Source of the DNA: Prevotellaceae bacterium
GTDB lineage: Bacteria > Bacteroidota > Bacteroidia > Bacteroidales > UBA932
DNA: 9,254 bases
Assembly: GCA_031268055.1 (NCBI GenBank)
Contig: JAIRXY010000280.1
Location: 1-9,254, forward strand
Direction of reading: 5' to 3'
Numbering within the stretch: the stretch's first letter is position 1; each line of letters begins with the position of its first letter. The notes below the pieces were generated by a model. It did no database searches. It was not told where the DNA came from and saw nothing but the letters and a program-made list of their open reading frames with translations. A program made the position numbers and the translations under genes. Shown piece after piece: positions 1-5,327 of this stretch.

Positions 1-135
1 CGCACGCTCAGCTCCGGTAGAGCAACCTCCACAATGGAGTTTTCGCACTACTCCGAAGTGCCGGCTTCCCTCGCCAAGGATATTATCGAAAAGGCGCAGG
101 GCAAGAAAAAAGGTGACAAAGATTTGGATGAGTAG
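1..135 (+). CDS. fusA: Elongation factor G, C-terminal end (partial, 5' truncated by window edge)
   Basis: Frame 1 is open from the first base to the TAG at 133-135 and encodes 44 residues of the end of EF-G domain V. The stretch [17 protein letters not shown] matches the EF-G pattern LR(S/T)xxxGRAxxTMxF, the last beta-alpha segment of the GTPase that drives tRNA-mRNA translocation on the ribosome. It is followed by [11 protein letters not shown] and then a Lys/Asp-rich tail of about 15 residues ([14 protein letters not shown]), slightly longer than the E. coli end. In bacteria fusA commonly precedes rpsJ, directly or with tuf between, so its presence fixes the window in the str-S10 region. 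Here rpsJ starts only at 1381 because orf1 and pyrE intervene. The assignment rests on the C-terminus only; the GTPase domain lies outside the window. Confidence 0.93.
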   Translation, partial: RTLSSGRATSTMEFSHYSEVPASLAKDIIEKAQGKKKGDKDLDE

Positions 136-141
136 CTGCGG

Positions 142-150
142 TAAGGACGA
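142..150. repeat. 9-bp direct repeat TAAGGACGA, left copy
   Basis: TAAGGACGA begins 7 nt after the fusA stop codon. An identical copy lies at 1366-1374, just upstream of rpsJ, where its AAGGA acts as the likely SD sequence. The left copy is also followed 7 nt later by an ATG (158-160), but this runs into a stop after two codons. The pair brackets orf1 and pyrE. Seen directly: the identity. Inferred: a target-site duplication or duplicated rpsJ leader. Confidence 0.5.
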
Positions 151-216
151 AAATTAGATGTGTTAATGTCCTAATTTAAGTTTATTTCATTTGTGCAGTA
201 TTTTATTAAATTAGGA
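151..216 (+). promoter_or_regulatory. Mutually exclusive inverted repeats around the orf1 start (possible RNA switch)
   Basis: CTAATTT (171-177) can pair with AAATTAG upstream (151-157, 13-nt loop) or with AAATTAG downstream (208-214). The downstream pairing extends to a perfect 11-bp stem, TCCTAATTTAA (169-179) with TTAAATTAGGA (206-216). Its 26-nt loop contains the GTG start codon of orf1 at 193. A third option pairs AGGAC (144-148) with GTCCT (168-172). The stems are A+T rich, with only two G-C pairs in the 11-bp stem, so stability is modest. The layout resembles an antisequestor/sequestor pair, but no known riboswitch or leader family is recognised. Confidence 0.35.
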
Positions 217-711
217 TTTGTTATTTTTGTTTTTTTTCTTTCGCTTAAGGGTTATTCCCAAACAGAGCATTATCTGGGGATGATTGGAGGAAAAGTGTTA
301 GGCCCAATTTACACGCTACAGCACAACCGCTGGAATGTGACCGCTACCGGCGGATGGCTGACAGGATTTAAAGGCGGGCATGTTTCCATAAATGGAGGAT
401 ACAGAGTGCTATACCATGAAAGTGGAAAAATGAAGGCTGATGTCGGCTTAGGGTTATTCGGGCAAGGGTATACTGCTTCGAGCGCAAAGCAGGAGCAGCT
501 GGCAAAGGAGTTGAATTATGATATTCCTTTTGGAGTGCAGGTTATATGTAAAATGCACGTTGATATTTCTGAGAATTGGAGTTACGGGGTGTACATAGGC
601 ATGCCTCTTACAGGTAAGGGAATTTCTATTGACGGAAAATATAGCACATGGAAGTTGTGCTTATATGTGTTTCAACTTTCGTTGCAGTATAAGTTTAGTT
701 CAACAACATGA
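193..711 (+). CDS. orf1: secreted protein of unknown function, paralogue of orf2
   Basis: The function is not recognised. The 172-residue product starts with a typical signal peptide: a short N-region (MQYFIK), a hydrophobic core at about 7-18, and a probable cleavage site around YS|Q at 22-23, a form common in Bacteroidota. The mature part has many alternating polar/hydrophobic stretches, glycines and aromatics (GVYIGMPL, LCLYVFQLSLQYKF), suggesting a small outer-membrane beta-barrel or a periplasmic beta protein; this is inference. No lipobox is present. It shares QTEHYLG (23-29), GP.Y.L.HNRW (37-47), GWLTGF (54-59) and GLFGQ.Y (87-93) with the protein at 4666-5244, so the two are paralogues. 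GTG at 193 is the only plausible start, because an in-frame TAA lies at 172-174 and no ATG occurs between. The stop overlaps the pyrE start by 4 nt (ATGA), implying translational coupling. The gene separates fusA from rpsJ and looks richer in A+T than its ribosomal neighbours. Confidence 0.8.
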   Translation: MQYFIKLGFVIFVFFLSLKGYSQTEHYLGMIGGKVLGPIYTLQHNRWNVTATGGWLTGFKGGHVSINGGYRVLYHESGKMKADVGLGLFGQGYTASSAKQEQLAKELNYDIPFGVQVICKMHVDISENWSYGVYIGMPLTGKGISIDGKYSTWKLCLYVFQLSLQYKFSSTT

Positions 712-1343
712 ATGTAGAAGTAGCGAAGCAAATAGCGCACAGCTTGCTAAAAATAGGCGCAGTCAAGTTAAGCCCTACGAATCCGTTTACGTGGGTGTCG
801 GGATGGAAGTCGCCAATTTACTGCGATAACCGCTGCACGCTGGGCGATGTGCAGGTGCGGGAGCAGATATGTGAAGCGTTTGTAAATTTGATACGCTCAA
901 AGTATCCCGATGTAGAGGTTATTGCGGGAGTTGCCACCGGCGCCATTGCCCACGGAATGCTGGTTGCGGAAAGGCTCAAGCTGCCGTTTGCCTACGTCAG
1001 GGCAGAGCGCAAGGAGCACGGGCTGAAAAAGGTGGTAGAAGGCGCAAATCCTGAGGGGAAAAAAGTAGTGGTGATAGAAGACCTCGTTTCCACCGGCAAA
1101 AGCAGCGCAAGCGCGCTGGTGCACCTGAAAGAAGAGCAGGCAAATGTGCTTGGAATGGCGGCGATTTTTACGTATGAGTTTGACGAAGCGCGTAAAAAAT
1201 TTGAAGAGCTGGGAGTGGACCTAATCACCTTGTCGGGCTACACCGCGCTGGTGGAGCAAGCGTTAGAGGATGGATACATTCACCTCCGCGATGTGGAGGC
1301 GCTGAAAAAGTGGCGTAGCGAGCCGGATAAGTTTTTAAAGTGA
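708..1343 (+). CDS. pyrE: Orotate phosphoribosyltransferase
   Basis: This enzyme converts orotate and PRPP to orotidine 5'-monophosphate and pyrophosphate, the fifth step of de novo pyrimidine synthesis in the cytoplasm. The 211-residue length is normal (E. coli has 213). The type I PRTase PRPP-binding motif VVVIEDLVSTGKS lies at about 120-132. The flexible catalytic loop YVRAERKEHG is at 96-105 and GVATGAI at 74-80; the N-terminal segment ends with SPIYCDNR at 35-42. The ATG overlaps the end of orf1 (ATGA), so translation is probably coupled to orf1. rpsJ starts 37 nt downstream with no terminator between them, so pyrE is likely co-transcribed with translation genes. This is an unusual position: pyrE is normally not part of the fusA-rpsJ junction. 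The reading frame is intact with all key motifs, so it is presumably active. Confidence 0.96.
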   Translation: MNVEVAKQIAHSLLKIGAVKLSPTNPFTWVSGWKSPIYCDNRCTLGDVQVREQICEAFVNLIRSKYPDVEVIAGVATGAIAHGMLVAERLKLPFAYVRAERKEHGLKKVVEGANPEGKKVVVIEDLVSTGKSSASALVHLKEEQANVLGMAAIFTYEFDEARKKFEELGVDLITLSGYTALVEQALEDGYIHLRDVEALKKWRSEPDKFLK

Positions 1344-1365
1344 AGCAAAATAAGTTCTATATAAT

Positions 1366-1374
1366 TAAGGACGA
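1366..1374 (+). repeat. 9-bp direct repeat TAAGGACGA, right copy, also the rpsJ ribosome binding site
   Basis: This is the second copy of TAAGGACGA, identical to 142-150. Its AAGGA lies 9 nt before the rpsJ ATG, a good SD position in a genome where most starts lack one. Deleting 151-1374 would join the fusA stop to rpsJ with a 21-nt spacer that still has this SD. That is what an uninterrupted ancestral junction would be expected to look like. Confidence 0.5.
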
Positions 1375-1380
1375 TATTTC

Positions 1381-1686
1381 ATGAGCCAAAAAATTAGAAT
1401 AAAGTTAAAGTCGTACGACCACTCCTTGGTGGACAAGTCGTCGGAAAAAATTGTGAAAACAGTGAAAGCCACCGGAGCGGTGGTAAGCGGCCCTGTGCCC
1501 CTGCCAACGCAGAAGAAAATCTTCACCGTCAACCGTGCAACCTTTGTCAACAAGAAGTCGCGCGAGCAGTTCCAGTTGAGCACCTACAAGCGGCTGCTGG
1601 ACATTTACAGCTCAACGCCCAAGACCATCGACGCGCTGATGAAGCTCGAGCTGCCCAGCGGCGTGGAGGTTGAAATCAAGGTGTAA
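1381..1686 (+). CDS. rpsJ: 30S ribosomal protein uS10 (S10)
   Basis: uS10 lies in the head of the 30S subunit. The same protein, as NusE, binds NusB in transcription antitermination complexes. The 101-residue product is close to the E. coli length of 103. Diagnostic segments are [14 protein letters not shown] (5-18), the extended loop [13 protein letters not shown] (31-43) and KKSREQFQ (58-65), the uS10 signature near the domain's long loop. It ends with the usual short beta strand, GVEVEIKV. The ATG at 1381 follows AAGGA at 1368-1372. The spacer to rplC is 115 nt, longer than most in this operon, and holds a hairpin with a minute reading frame plus an A/T repeat region. This is the first gene of the S10 operon proper, separated from fusA by orf1 and pyrE. 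Confidence 0.98.
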   Translation: MSQKIRIKLKSYDHSLVDKSSEKIVKTVKATGAVVSGPVPLPTQKKIFTVNRATFVNKKSREQFQLSTYKRLLDIYSSTPKTIDALMKLELPSGVEVEIKV

Positions 1687-1722
1687 AGAAGTAGCTTGCT
1701 GTTAGTAATAGTAAGGAATAGC

Positions 1723-1753
1723 GGAGGTTTGGCGTATGCCTCCCTTTGCGTAG
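1723..1753 (+). promoter_or_regulatory. Hairpin with strong SD and 5-codon reading frame in the rpsJ-rplC spacer
   Basis: GGAGG (1723-1727) stands 8 nt before an ATG (1736-1738) that opens M-P-P-F-A-stop (TAG at 1751-1753). The two proline codons contain CCTCC (1739-1743), which pairs exactly with GGAGG (5 bp plus a wobble pair, 9-nt loop), so the SD could be masked by the codons it would serve. It may be a leader peptide, a structured processing or attenuation site, or chance. No run of T follows closely enough for a classical terminator. Confidence 0.3.
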
Positions 1754-1761
1754 CATTTATC

Positions 1762-1798
1762 GAATTTTTGAGTTAGAATTTTTTGAATTTTTTAGTTA
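1762..1798. repeat. Tandem GAATTTTT units in A/T spacer before rplC
   Basis: Three copies of GAATTTTT(T) occur at 1762-1769, 1776-1784 and 1785-1793, and the first and third are followed by AGTTA (1771-1775, 1794-1798). The block ends 3 nt before the rplC ATG and is almost pure A/T. It would keep the start region unstructured, and its spaced T tracts could bend DNA. It could equally be simple low-complexity drift. Confidence 0.4.
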
Positions 1799-1801
1799 AA
1801 C

Positions 1802-2431
1802 ATGGCAGGAATTATAGGAAAAAAAATCGGAATGACCTCCGTTTTCGGTGTCGATGGAAAGAACATCCCCTGCACCGTTATCGAAGCTGGCCCATGTGTT
1901 GTCACGCAAGTTAAGTCCGTTGAAACAGACGGATATGCAGCTCTGCAGCTTGCCTATGACGATAAAAAGGAAAAGAGCACAACAAAAGGGTTGCTCGGAC
2001 ACTTTAAGAAAGCCGGTATCACGCCCAAAAGAAAGGTGGTAGAGTTTCCGCCTTTTGCAGGGAAGGAAAGCAAGGAGCTGGCAGTGGGCGACGCTGTGAC
2101 GGCAGACTTCTTCGAGGAGAACAACTGGGTTGACGTGGTAGGCACATCAAAAGGAAAAGGATTTCAGGGTGTTGTTAGGCGGCACGGCTTTGCCGGCGTA
2201 GGCGGACAAACGCACGGTCAGCACAACAGGCTTCGCGCTCCGGGGTCGGCAGGAGCCTCGTCGTACCCTTCGCGCGTGCTACCCGGCCGCAAGCTGGGCG
2301 GGCGCATGGGCGGCGACCGCGTAAAGGTGCTGAATTTGGTTATCGTAAGGGTAATCCCCGAAAGCAACCTGCTGCTGGTAAAAGGCTCGGTGCCGGGAGC
2401 TGTGGGTTCATACTTACTAATTGAGAATTAA
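1802..2431 (+). CDS. rplC: 50S ribosomal protein uL3 (L3)
   Basis: uL3 is an early-assembling 23S rRNA-binding protein whose long loop reaches towards the peptidyl transferase centre. At 209 residues it has the normal length. It opens with [15 protein letters not shown], typical of the family, followed by the signature [11 protein letters not shown] (114-124), then the loop with [14 protein letters not shown] (138-151) and SSYPSRV (153-159). Where E. coli uL3 has the Gln that PrmB methylates, this protein has a SSYPS segment, as is usual in Bacteroidota, so that modification is not expected. The C-terminus [16 protein letters not shown] is standard. The ATG has no SD and is preceded by an A/T spacer. 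rplD follows after 9 nt. Confidence 0.98.
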   Translation: MAGIIGKKIGMTSVFGVDGKNIPCTVIEAGPCVVTQVKSVETDGYAALQLAYDDKKEKSTTKGLLGHFKKAGITPKRKVVEFPPFAGKESKELAVGDAVTADFFEENNWVDVVGTSKGKGFQGVVRRHGFAGVGGQTHGQHNRLRAPGSAGASSYPSRVLPGRKLGGRMGGDRVKVLNLVIVRVIPESNLLLVKGSVPGAVGSYLLIEN

Positions 2432-2440
2432 AACAACATC

Positions 2441-3103
2441 ATGGAGTTATCAGTATATAACATCGAAGGACAAGAGACGTCGAAGAAGATTAGCTTGGAC
2501 GATACGGTATTTGGCATTGAGCCGAATGACCATGCCATTTACCTCGACGTAAAGCAGCTGCTGGCCAACCGCCGTCAGGGTACGCACAAGGCGAAGCAGC
2601 GCGGCGAGGTGCGCTACAGCACAAGGAAACTCAAAAGGCAAAAGGGCACTGGCGGCGCTCGCGCCGGAAGCATCAAGTCGCCCCTCTTTGTAGGCGGAGG
2701 CCGCGTGTTTGGCCCCGTACCCCGCGACTATAGCCATAAGCTCAACAAAAAGCAAAAAAGCTTGGCGCGCCGCAGTGCACTGTCGCAGAAGGCGCTTAGC
2801 AACAACATTCGCGTGATTGAAGACGTTTCGCTTGAAGCGCCAAAGACAAAAGAATTTCTAAAAATATGGAAAAATCAGCAGCTGAATGGAAAAAAATTGC
2901 TCATTATACTTCCCGAATCAAATAAAAACGTATATTTGTCATCCCGAAATTTACCCAACGCAAAAACAATAATTGCTTCTGACATAAATACTTATGATGT
3001 TATGAACGCTAATGAGTTGCTGTTTTTTGAGGGTGCGGTTGACATTGTTAACCATTTGTTTGGAGCGGAAAGCGACACGCCGCAGGAGGCTAATAGCCTT
3101 TAG
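2441..3103 (+). CDS. rplD: 50S ribosomal protein uL4 (L4)
   Basis: uL4 binds 23S rRNA domain I, and its extended loop lines the exit tunnel at the constriction with uL22. The 220-residue product is about 20 longer than E. coli, mostly at the C-terminus. The tunnel loop is clear at 62-92, containing [17 protein letters not shown] and then [13 protein letters not shown]. In E. coli uL4 also represses its own S10 operon through a leader ahead of rpsJ; no such leader is recognisable here, where pyrE lies upstream. From about 2840 the gene becomes visibly more A+T rich than its 5' half, coinciding with the less conserved C-terminal domain. A small perfect hairpin, AGGCT-AAT-AGCCT (3087-3099), immediately precedes the stop codon. 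Confidence 0.98.
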   Translation: MELSVYNIEGQETSKKISLDDTVFGIEPNDHAIYLDVKQLLANRRQGTHKAKQRGEVRYSTRKLKRQKGTGGARAGSIKSPLFVGGGRVFGPVPRDYSHKLNKKQKSLARRSALSQKALSNNIRVIEDVSLEAPKTKEFLKIWKNQQLNGKKLLIILPESNKNVYLSSRNLPNAKTIIASDINTYDVMNANELLFFEGAVDIVNHLFGAESDTPQEANSL

Positions 3104-3113
3104 GCGAATAATA

Positions 3114-3136
3114 TACAGCAAAAATAGCGCGCTGTA
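3114..3136 (+). other. Short inverted repeat in the rplD-rplW spacer
   Basis: The 91-nt spacer between rplD and rplW is among the longest between ribosomal genes here. It contains TACAGC (3114-3119) and GCTGTA (3131-3136), a perfect 6-bp stem with an 11-nt loop. No T run follows, so it is not a classical terminator. It might be a processing or stability element, or chance. Confidence 0.25.
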
Positions 3137-3194
3137 AGCAGAGGCAAGCATCGGCGCTAACATAAAAACAAGAGAACACATTGAATAATACTAA

Positions 3195-3488
3195 ATGAGC
3201 ACACAACTAATTAAGCCACTCATAACCGAGAAAATGACGGTGCAGGGCGATAAGCTGAACCGGTACGGTTTTACTGTTAGGCCAGAGGCCAACAAGTTGG
3301 AAATCAAGCAAGCAGTAGAAGCAATGTACGGTGTTAAGGTAGAAAAAGTTAATACCATGAACTATCGCGGTAAGAACAAAAGCCGCTACACCAAAACAGG
3401 CCTGCTGGCCGGAAGAACAGTGCACCGCAAAAAAGCCGTGGTGACGCTGGCCAAAGGCGAACAAATTGATTTTTACAGTAACATCTAA
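3195..3488 (+). CDS. rplW: 50S ribosomal protein uL23 (L23)
   Basis: uL23 sits at the tunnel exit and is the main docking site for trigger factor and the signal recognition particle. The 97-residue length is normal. The N-terminus LIKPLITEKMTVQ (5-17) is the family hallmark, followed by YGFTVRPEANKLEIKQAVE (24-42), the conserved V.VEKVNTMNYRGK (47-60) and the C-terminal KKAVVTLAKGEQIDFY. The ATG has no SD and follows an A/T-rich spacer. rplB begins only 6 nt after the stop, indicating tight co-translation. Nothing is broken or missing. Confidence 0.97.
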   Translation: MSTQLIKPLITEKMTVQGDKLNRYGFTVRPEANKLEIKQAVEAMYGVKVEKVNTMNYRGKNKSRYTKTGLLAGRTVHRKKAVVTLAKGEQIDFYSNI

Positions 3489-3494
3489 AAAAAC

Positions 3495-4319
3495 ATGGCG
3501 CTCAGAAAATTTAAACCCGTAACGCCGGGTACAAGGCATAAAGTTATTTCTGCGTTTGACGAGATTACGACCTCTGCCCCCGAAAAGTCGCTGCTGGCTC
3601 CCATCAAGAGCTCCGGCGGGCGCAACAATCAGGGGCGCATGACCGTACGCTACCGAGGTGGCGGCCACAAGCGCATGTACCGTATTATTGACTTCAAGCG
3701 CGATAAGGACAGCTTTGCCGCTACGGTAAAAACCATAGAGTACGACCCCAACCGCAACGCTCGCATTGCGCTGGTGGCCTACGCCGACGGAGAAAAGCGC
3801 TACATCATTGCGCCGGTAGGCCTCAAGGTAGGGCAGCGGATACAGTCGGGCAAAGGTGTAGCCCCAGAGATAGGCAACACGCTTTTCCTCTCCGATTTAC
3901 CCTTAGGTACCATTGTGCACAACATTGAGCTCACGCCCGGGCAGGGCGCAACGATGGCGCGCAGCGCCGGTTCGTCGGCGCAGCTGCTGGCGCGCGAAGG
4001 CAAGCATGCCGTGCTCAAGCTGCCTTCGGGTGAAACGCGCATGGTGCTGGTTACCTGCCGCGCAACCGTTGGGTCGGTTTCCAACCCCGACGCCCAGAAC
4101 GAATCACACGGTAAGGCCGGGCGCAGGCGCTGGCTGGGACGTCGCCCCCGCAACCGCGGCGTGGCCATGAACCCGGTTGACCACCCCATGGGCGGCGGCG
4201 AAGGTAAAAACTCCGGTGGACATCCTCGCTCGCGCAAGGGATTGCTGGCTAAGGGTAAGAAAACCCGTAACCCAAAGAAAACCACCTCGAAGTTTATTAT
4301 TGAAAGAAGAAAGAAATAA
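3495..4319 (+). CDS. rplB: 50S ribosomal protein uL2 (L2)
   Basis: uL2 is among the most conserved large-subunit proteins. It binds 23S rRNA and forms an intersubunit bridge needed for subunit association and peptidyl transfer. The 274 residues match the usual length (273 in E. coli). Recognisable elements are the N-terminal [30 protein letters not shown] (46-63), DFKRDK, the central SH3-like segments with [19 protein letters not shown], and the C-terminal signature [12 protein letters not shown] (226-237). The Met in DHPMGGGEG, where E. coli has a second His, is typical of Bacteroidota. The tail is rich in Lys and Arg. rpsS starts 15 nt after the stop. Confidence 0.98.
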   Translation: MALRKFKPVTPGTRHKVISAFDEITTSAPEKSLLAPIKSSGGRNNQGRMTVRYRGGGHKRMYRIIDFKRDKDSFAATVKTIEYDPNRNARIALVAYADGEKRYIIAPVGLKVGQRIQSGKGVAPEIGNTLFLSDLPLGTIVHNIELTPGQGATMARSAGSSAQLLAREGKHAVLKLPSGETRMVLVTCRATVGSVSNPDAQNESHGKAGRRRWLGRRPRNRGVAMNPVDHPMGGGEGKNSGGHPRSRKGLLAKGKKTRNPKKTTSKFIIERRKK

Positions 4320-4334
4320 ATTTAATAATTCATA

Positions 4335-4601
4335 ATGAGCCGTTCGCTAAAAAAAGGGCCGTATATTGAGCCTAAGCTGGATAAAAAAATAAGCGCCATG
4401 AATGTCGGAAAAAAGAAGGCAGTGGTGAAAACGTGGGCACGTGCAAGCATGATTCCGCCCGATTTTGTGGGGCACACTGTTGCCGTGCACAATGGTAACA
4501 AGTTCATCCCTGTGTACATCACCGAAAATATGGTGGGGCACAAGCTGGGTGAGTTTGCCCCGACCCGCACGTTCAAGGGACATTCGGGCAACCGTAAGTA
4601 G
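4335..4601 (+). CDS. rpsS: 30S ribosomal protein uS19 (S19)
   Basis: uS19 lies in the 30S head next to uS13 and contacts 16S rRNA and the A-site tRNA region. The product has 88 residues (E. coli 92). It begins [10 protein letters not shown], has the central [20 protein letters not shown] and the signature [17 protein letters not shown] (67-83), and ends GNRK. In the canonical operon rplV follows immediately. Here the next 726 nt hold a 64-nt spacer, orf2 and an 83-nt spacer before rplV. The rpsS C-terminus looks normal, so the insertion did not damage it. Confidence 0.98.
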   Translation: MSRSLKKGPYIEPKLDKKISAMNVGKKKAVVKTWARASMIPPDFVGHTVAVHNGNKFIPVYITENMVGHKLGEFAPTRTFKGHSGNRK

Positions 4602-4623
4602 GAGATACGAAGTGTTATCTGCT

Positions 4624-4636
4624 CTTGCTGTGCAAG
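4624..4636 (+). other. Small perfect hairpin between rpsS and orf2
   Basis: CTTGC-TGT-GCAAG is a 5-bp stem with a 3-nt loop, in the 64-nt spacer between the rpsS stop and orf2. No T tract follows, so it does not look like an intrinsic terminator. It could slow or trim the transcript, or be chance. Confidence 0.25.
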
Positions 4637-4651
4637 TTAAATGGCTATGGT

Positions 4652-4664
4652 GAGGGAAGGGAGG
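4652..4664 (+). promoter_or_regulatory. Purine-rich SD-like tract before orf2
   Basis: The 13 bases GAGGGAAGGGAGG end one base before the orf2 ATG. The perfect GGAGG (4660-4664) is too close to the start for normal use, but the GAGG at 4652-4655 lies 10 nt away. Most ribosomal genes in this window have no SD, so this start looks different from its neighbours. Confidence 0.5.
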
Positions 4665-4665
4665 A

Positions 4666-5244
4666 ATGAAAAAAAAATTATTAGCCTTACAAGTATTTTT
4701 GCTGTGCGCTATTAATAATGCCTCTTCTCAAGACCAAAACCAAGCTCAAGTTCAAACGGAGCATTATATTGGGTTGGCAGTAAGCAATGTTGTAGGTCCG
4801 TCGTACGCGCTCCGGCACAACCGCTGGTCAGTTGTTGCTGATGCGGGGTGGCTCACAGGCTTCAGCGGCGTGTATGCTTCGGTTGGAGGAATGTACGAGC
4901 TGTCAAGCATGAATAGGGTGCTAAAGTTCTTTAGGTTAGAAAACAGACAGAATGGCACTGACATGTTGATGAGCATGGGGTTCGGTTTATTTGGCCAAGA
5001 TTACTATTGCCCCTCTATTCGGCAAAGAAAGTGGGCAGACAAGTTAAGTTACGTCACTCCGTTAGGCTGTAATGCATTGTTCGAGTTTTATTTTCGTGAG
5101 AAAAAGTTACCCGATTGGAATTTTGCCTTTAGGTTTCGCGGTCCGGTATACTTTACGACAAGGGAGTATAAAGATGTTTTGTCAAAAGGCGCGGTTGCAA
5201 TGATGCTGGGAACGTATCAGATAGTAGTTCAGCGCAGGTTATAA
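4666..5244 (+). CDS. orf2: secreted protein of unknown function, paralogue of orf1
   Basis: The function is not recognised. The 192-residue product has a clear signal peptide: MKKK, a hydrophobic core at 5-16 and probable cleavage near ASS|Q at 20-22. A short Gln-rich linker (QDQNQAQVQ) follows before the mature domain. A Cys at 14 lies inside the core but does not fit a lipobox. The mature part shares QTEHYIG (30-36), VGP.YAL.HNRW (43-54), GWLTGF (61-66) and GFGLFGQ.Y (105-113) with orf1. A hydrophilic insert (about 84-99) is absent from orf1. Beta-strand-like alternation and aromatics suggest a small outer-membrane barrel or periplasmic protein, by inference only. ATG 4666 is the only sensible start, because an in-frame TGA lies at 4651-4653. 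The gene sits between rpsS and rplV, adjacent genes in nearly all bacteria, on the same strand with no terminator, so it should be expressed with the ribosomal operon. Confidence 0.85.
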   Translation: MKKKLLALQVFLLCAINNASSQDQNQAQVQTEHYIGLAVSNVVGPSYALRHNRWSVVADAGWLTGFSGVYASVGGMYELSSMNRVLKFFRLENRQNGTDMLMSMGFGLFGQDYYCPSIRQRKWADKLSYVTPLGCNALFEFYFREKKLPDWNFAFRFRGPVYFTTREYKDVLSKGAVAMMLGTYQIVVQRRL

Positions 5245-5254
5245 ACAGATAAGG

Positions 5255-5283
5255 TAGATAAGAGTAAGTATAAGTAGTATAAT
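5255..5283 (+). promoter_or_regulatory. Possible internal promoter upstream of rplV
   Basis: TATAAT at 5278-5283 is a perfect sigma-70 type -10 box. Exactly 17 bp upstream is TAGATA (5255-5260), which matches TTGACA at four of six positions. Bacteroidota housekeeping promoters usually follow TTTG and TAnnTTTG instead, and those are not seen here, so the call is weak. A promoter here would restore expression of the genes after orf2. The same spacer has two AGATAAG copies (5247-5253, 5256-5262). Confidence 0.2.
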
Positions 5284-5327
5284 TCGTTTAATCAGAGTAA
5301 AATCCTTTTTATAGCAAAGGTAACTAA

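Noticed and set aside
1360..1365. TATAAT upstream of rpsJ as a promoter -10 box.
   Set aside because: It lies only 15 bp before the start codon, has no matching -35 at the right distance, and the spacer is generally A/T rich.
136..1380. Search for a transposase, integrase, tRNA or long terminal inverted repeats that would explain the insert.
   Set aside because: None is present: only orf1, pyrE and short spacers. The repeat evidence alone cannot establish a mobile element.
3087..3099. AGGCT-AAT-AGCCT hairpin at the end of rplD as a terminator.
   Set aside because: The stem is only 5 bp, is located in coding sequence just before the stop, and lacks a T run; the operon clearly continues.
3207..3668. 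Minus-strand frame of 153 codons opposite rplW and rplB.
   Set aside because: It is a shadow of the plus-strand genes with no initiation signal or recognisable domain.
4699..4707. Cys in the orf2 signal peptide as a lipoprotein site.
   Set aside because: The residues before Cys14 are Phe-Leu-Leu; a lipobox needs Gly, Ala or Ser just before the Cys, so signal peptidase I cleavage near ASSQ is more likely.
4641..4715. Short frame (24 codons) from ATG 4641 overlapping the orf2 start out of frame.
   Set aside because: It has no recognisable features, and its length is within chance expectation for an overlapping frame.
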